Below, piece after piece: positions 61,709 to 64,000 of a stretch of 64,000 nt of DNA. The DNA lies in assembly GCF_042651965.1 (NCBI RefSeq), contig NZ_JBHSDY010000002.1, positions 590,199 to 654,198 on the forward strand, in the 5' to 3' direction. How positions within the stretch are numbered: position 1 is the first letter of the stretch; every line of letters begins with the position of its first letter. The translations under genes were made by a program, and so were the position numbers. This DNA comes from Castellaniella hirudinis. Lineage in GTDB: Bacteria; Pseudomonadota; Gammaproteobacteria; Burkholderiales; Burkholderiaceae_B. The notes under the pieces were generated by a model that searched no databases, had not been told where the DNA came from, and saw nothing but the letters and a program-made list of their open reading frames with translations.

Positions 61709-62920
61709 TCATTCGCAAATCTTACGCAATGCCGTAAAGGCACGTTCCATATCGCCGATCAGATCCTCGACACGCTCAAGCCCGGCATGCACACGCACAA
61801 GCTGCCCACCCGCTGCGGCTTCCGGCAGGCGCGAACCCGGCCGGGCCGTCAAGGGAACCACCAGGCTCTCATAGCCTCCCCACGACAGGCCGATGCCGAA
61901 CACGCGCAAGGAATCAAAGAACGCCGCGAGCTGCGCCTCGCTCATGGGCTTGAACACGAAAGAGAACAGACCCGACACCCCGCCGAACAGGCGCTTGAAT
62001 TGCTCATGCCCCGGATGGGACTCCAGGCCCGGTGAACACACCACGGCGACCTCTTCCTGGTTTTCAAGCCAGCGAGCCAGCGCCAACGCGGACGCCCCAT
62101 GCTCGCGCAAGCGCACACCCAGCGTCCGCAGCCCGCGCAAGCCCTGATACAAGTCATCCGGAGAAGCCGTTTGTCCAAAACGGGTCACTGAACCCGCCAA
62201 GAGCTCCCACGCGTCCTGATTGCATGAGGCCACCCCCAGGATGCAATCCGAATGTCCGCCGATGTACTTGCTGGCGGACTGGATGGCGATGTCCACACCG
62301 TGCGCGAGCGGCTGAAACAGCAGCGAGGTCGCCCAGGTATTGTCCATCAGGACCCGGATGCCCCGCTGATGCGCCTGCTCGGCGATGTGATCCACGTCGC
62401 AGATCTCGAACGTGATGGAGCCGGGCGCTTCCAGGTAGACCGCGCAGGTGTTCGGCCGGAACCTCGCGGCAACCCCCTCGGCATCCAGTTCAGGGAAAAA
62501 TTCGACTTCGACCGCCAGCGACCGCAAGGTCTGCTCGGCGAACTCTCTCAAAGGCCAGTAGGCGAATTCACTGATCAGCACATGCCCGCCCGGCCGGCAC
62601 ACGGCCAACAGCGCATGCGTGCATGCCGCCAGGCCGGAAGGAAAGCACAAGGCCCGGTAGGCGCCGTCCAGTTCGGCCACCGCCGACTCGAAGGCTGCCG
62701 TCGTCGGCGTCCCGAAACGGCCGTAGTTCGCCTGCGGTTTGTCACAAGCCCGCAAGCTGGCGCGCTGCCGCCACTGGGCCAGCGAGTCCGCCAGGACCGT
62801 CGTGCCCCGCACCACGGGAGGATTGACATACAGAAGCGAGAGGTCCTGACCGCGCCCCAAGCGCGTCAGCTGAGTCTCTCGCAGATCGCCACGATCAGAC
62901 GCACCGTGCAGTGACATCAT
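61709..62920 (-). CDS. Cys/Met-metabolism PLP-dependent lyase (cystathionine beta-lyase type)
   Basis: A 403-residue fold-type I PLP enzyme. The Schiff-base Lys is in QSASKYIGGHSD (about Lys218). FPSGLAACTHALLAV binds the cofactor phosphate, and YGRFGTPTT supplies the neighbouring-subunit Tyr/Arg. LMDNTWAT holds the Asp that pairs with the pyridine N. Family members cleave C-S bonds by beta or gamma elimination, and a few act on other substituents. The start is one of two adjacent ATGs. It is the first gene of the twelve-gene cluster, behind a strong promoter, which argues for a catabolic rather than biosynthetic role. Confidence 0.85.
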   Translation of the reverse strand: MMSLHGASDRGDLRETQLTRLGRGQDLSLLYVNPPVVRGTTVLADSLAQWRQRASLRACDKPQANYGRFGTPTTAAFESAVAELDGAYRALCFPSGLAACTHALLAVCRPGGHVLISEFAYWPLREFAEQTLRSLAVEVEFFPELDAEGVAARFRPNTCAVYLEAPGSITFEICDVDHIAEQAHQRGIRVLMDNTWATSLLFQPLAHGVDIAIQSASKYIGGHSDCILGVASCNQDAWELLAGSVTRFGQTASPDDLYQGLRGLRTLGVRLREHGASALALARWLENQEEVAVVCSPGLESHPGHEQFKRLFGGVSGLFSFVFKPMSEAQLAAFFDSLRVFGIGLSWGGYESLVVPLTARPGSRLPEAAAGGQLVRVHAGLERVEDLIGDMERAFTALRKICE

Positions 62921-62969
62921 TTATTTTCCAATTCAAAGCTATGTTGTAGGAAAATATTATCACGTAAAA

Positions 62970-62998
62970 ATTATAAAGGGAATTATTTTTTATTTCAA
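62970..62998 (-). promoter_or_regulatory. Promoter of the PLP-lyase/ABC operon
   Basis: TTGAAA (62998-62993) and TATAAT (62975-62970) with exactly 17 bases between, on the minus strand. Transcription should begin near 62963, leaving a leader of about 43 bases. The surrounding 90 bases are strikingly AT-rich for this genome, a setting where an Lrp-type regulator could bind. Confidence 0.75.
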
Positions 62999-63039
62999 AG
63001 CGTGTATCTATAAAATTTTATCGAGCGTAGAAAGCAAAC

Positions 63040-63066
63040 AACCCCCGCTTTGCGCAAGCGGGGGTT
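63040..63066 (-). terminator. Terminator of the small membrane-protein gene
   Basis: An 11-base perfect stem (63040-63050 with 63056-63066), 5-base loop, followed on the minus strand by GTTTGCTTTCT. Confidence 0.8.
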
Positions 63067-63100
63067 GAGAGCGAGGACCGAGCGAAGCGGAATGACAGGA

Positions 63101-63469
63101 TTACAGGCCAGGCAGCGGGGTTTCTCCGGAGCAATGCGCCAGCCAGCCCTTGGCAATGCGGTAGATGATCCAGATCATGGCCACCAGGCCCGTGATGAAG
63201 CCGATGAAGATCATGCTGGCGATGCCGCTCAGCACCAGCCACAGCAAGCCCCACCAGAACGTCCGGATGATCCAGTCGATGTGGCCGGCATAGACGGTGC
63301 CCACCATGTCACCACGTTTCAGATAGGCCAGCACCACGGCGGCCAGAATGGCCGCGCCAAAGATCCCCGCAGTCAGGATGCCCACGGCGAACAGTCCATA
63401 CATCAGGTGGACGAGCTGACGCTGGTTCAGCCCCTTGTCCAGGTCGGGGGTGTCATCGCCTTGAATCAT
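63101..63469 (-). CDS. Small polytopic membrane protein (DUF4870-like)
   Basis: A 122-residue protein with about three hydrophobic segments (around 22-45, 70-90 and 92-112). The opening LNQRQLVHLMYGLFAVG and the pattern of segments around YLKRGD and HIDWIIRTFWW resemble DUF4870-type membrane proteins of unknown function. The ATG at 63469 has CAGGAGA upstream. It is a single-gene unit ending in a strong terminator. Confidence 0.75.
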   Translation of the reverse strand: MIQGDDTPDLDKGLNQRQLVHLMYGLFAVGILTAGIFGAAILAAVVLAYLKRGDMVGTVYAGHIDWIIRTFWWGLLWLVLSGIASMIFIGFITGLVAMIWIIYRIAKGWLAHCSGETPLPGL

Positions 63470-63604
63470 GAAATCTCCTGCGAAGGCGCAGGCCATGCGC
63501 CAGCGTTTGAAAAGTTCATTCTAAACCAGAACAAGGCCCCCACGCGGCGCGGCCTGCGGCTGCTTGCCTGGCTTGGATCTTGGGGCGGGGCGTCGCCCCA
63601 AAGA

Positions 63605-63639
63605 CAAAGCCCCTGCAGACTAAGTCTGCAGGGGCTTTG
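63605..63639 (-). terminator. rRNA operon terminator
   Basis: A very long stem (63605-63621 with 63623-63639; 15 or more pairs in practice around a small loop) starting about 10 bases after 5S, followed on the minus strand by TCTTTGGGG. Confidence 0.85.
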
Positions 63640-63649
63640 CGGTATAAAA

Positions 63650-63763
63650 GCCTGACGATGACCTACTTTCACAGGTGTCCACCCACTATCATCGGCGCGA
63701 AGGCGTTTCACTGTCCTGTTCGGGATGGGAAGGAGTGGGTCCGCCTTGCTATGGTCGTCAAGC
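63650..63763 (-). rRNA. rrf: 5S ribosomal RNA
   Basis: A 114-base 5S rRNA. The terminal helix pairs GCTTGACGA with TCGTCAGGC. Conserved blocks include CCCACTCCTTCCCATCCCG, CGAACAGG and GTAGGTCATCG. The sequence is close to Bordetella 5S as remembered. It is the last gene of an rRNA operon read leftward. Confidence 0.95.
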
Positions 63764-64000
63764 ATAACTGGTTGCGTTCGAGCCTCGGGATTTGAGTCCT
63801 GAGTCTTGAGCGCCAATTTGGAAGAAGCACTTACGCTTTGGTCTTTTAGGACCGCTGCGCCTGGCGCATCTTGCGACGGGCTGCATTGTAGCAGATCCGT
63901 GGCTTGATGCACTTCATGTATTCGGGTTGCATTGTACTGTTCAATTGTGTCGGCTACAAACACGATCACTAAGTGTGCCTTGCAGTACTCTACAAGGTTA
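63764..64000 (-). other. 23S-5S internal transcribed spacer
   Basis: No gene seen. The segment is moderately AT-rich and unlike 23S except possibly for its extreme right end (TAACC on the minus strand), which resembles a betaproteobacterial 23S 3' terminus. The 23S gene is therefore expected to begin at or just beyond the window edge. Confidence 0.55.

Overview
The window reads as a high-GC chromosomal segment of a betaproteobacterium, most likely family Alcaligenaceae (Bordetella/Achromobacter/Castellaniella relatives). The main reasons are a complete division and cell wall (dcw) cluster in the Bordetella order that contains a fused MurE-MurF ligase, the 5S rRNA sequence, and intergenic repeats of the Burkholderiales type. 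The genus cannot be fixed from the sequence alone. No insertion sequence, prophage or CRISPR array was seen. Gene density is high and nearly everything is core chromosome.

Layout. 1-3103: the 5' part of lptD (running off the left edge) diverges from amgK-murU, a peptidoglycan-recycling pair. 3252-9125: an unknown coiled-coil membrane protein, then two amino-acid ABC importers on the minus strand (glnHPQ-like and metNIQ). 9458-18824: tRNA-Lys, a metallophosphoesterase, a GH31-fold protein lacking the expected nucleophile, mnmC, suhB, an M20 amidohydrolase, a YciA-type thioesterase and mgtE. 18825-19266: a gene-free stretch with strong inverted repeats. 19267-24789: secA, an M23 peptidase, a DUF721/DciA-like gene and lpxC.

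25050-41952 is the dcw cluster, transcribed leftward in the order mraZ, rsmH, ftsL, ftsI, murEF, mraY, murD, ftsW, murG, murC, ddlB, ftsQ, ftsA, ftsZ. Most adjacent genes overlap by about 4 bases, which suggests translational coupling. Upstream of mraZ lies a sigma70-like promoter overlapped by four boxes spaced at 10 bp, fitting autoregulation by MraZ. 42201-47673: a LivK-type binding protein on the plus strand, preceded by a long leader holding a structured repeat, faces livGFHM on the minus strand. 47935-48326 is RNase P RNA, followed by uup, pyrC and a SWIB-domain gene.

51924-62920 is a run of twelve co-oriented minus-strand genes behind one good promoter: a Cys/Met-type PLP lyase, an M14-like hydrolase, a glyoxalase-like protein, a NitT/TauT-type ABC importer with two permeases, a hotdog thioesterase, an acyl-CoA ligase, a medium-chain reductase, a short-chain dehydrogenase and an Lrp/AsnC regulator. 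It looks like an import-and-degradation operon for an unidentified small organic compound, and is the best candidate here for an undescribed system. The right end holds a small membrane protein and the 3' end of an rRNA operon (5S, with 23S expected just past the edge).

A second theme is a family of modular intergenic repeats (23693-23839, 42298-42453, 47810-47893). Their hairpin stems change in compensating pairs between copies, which points to selection on the folded structure.
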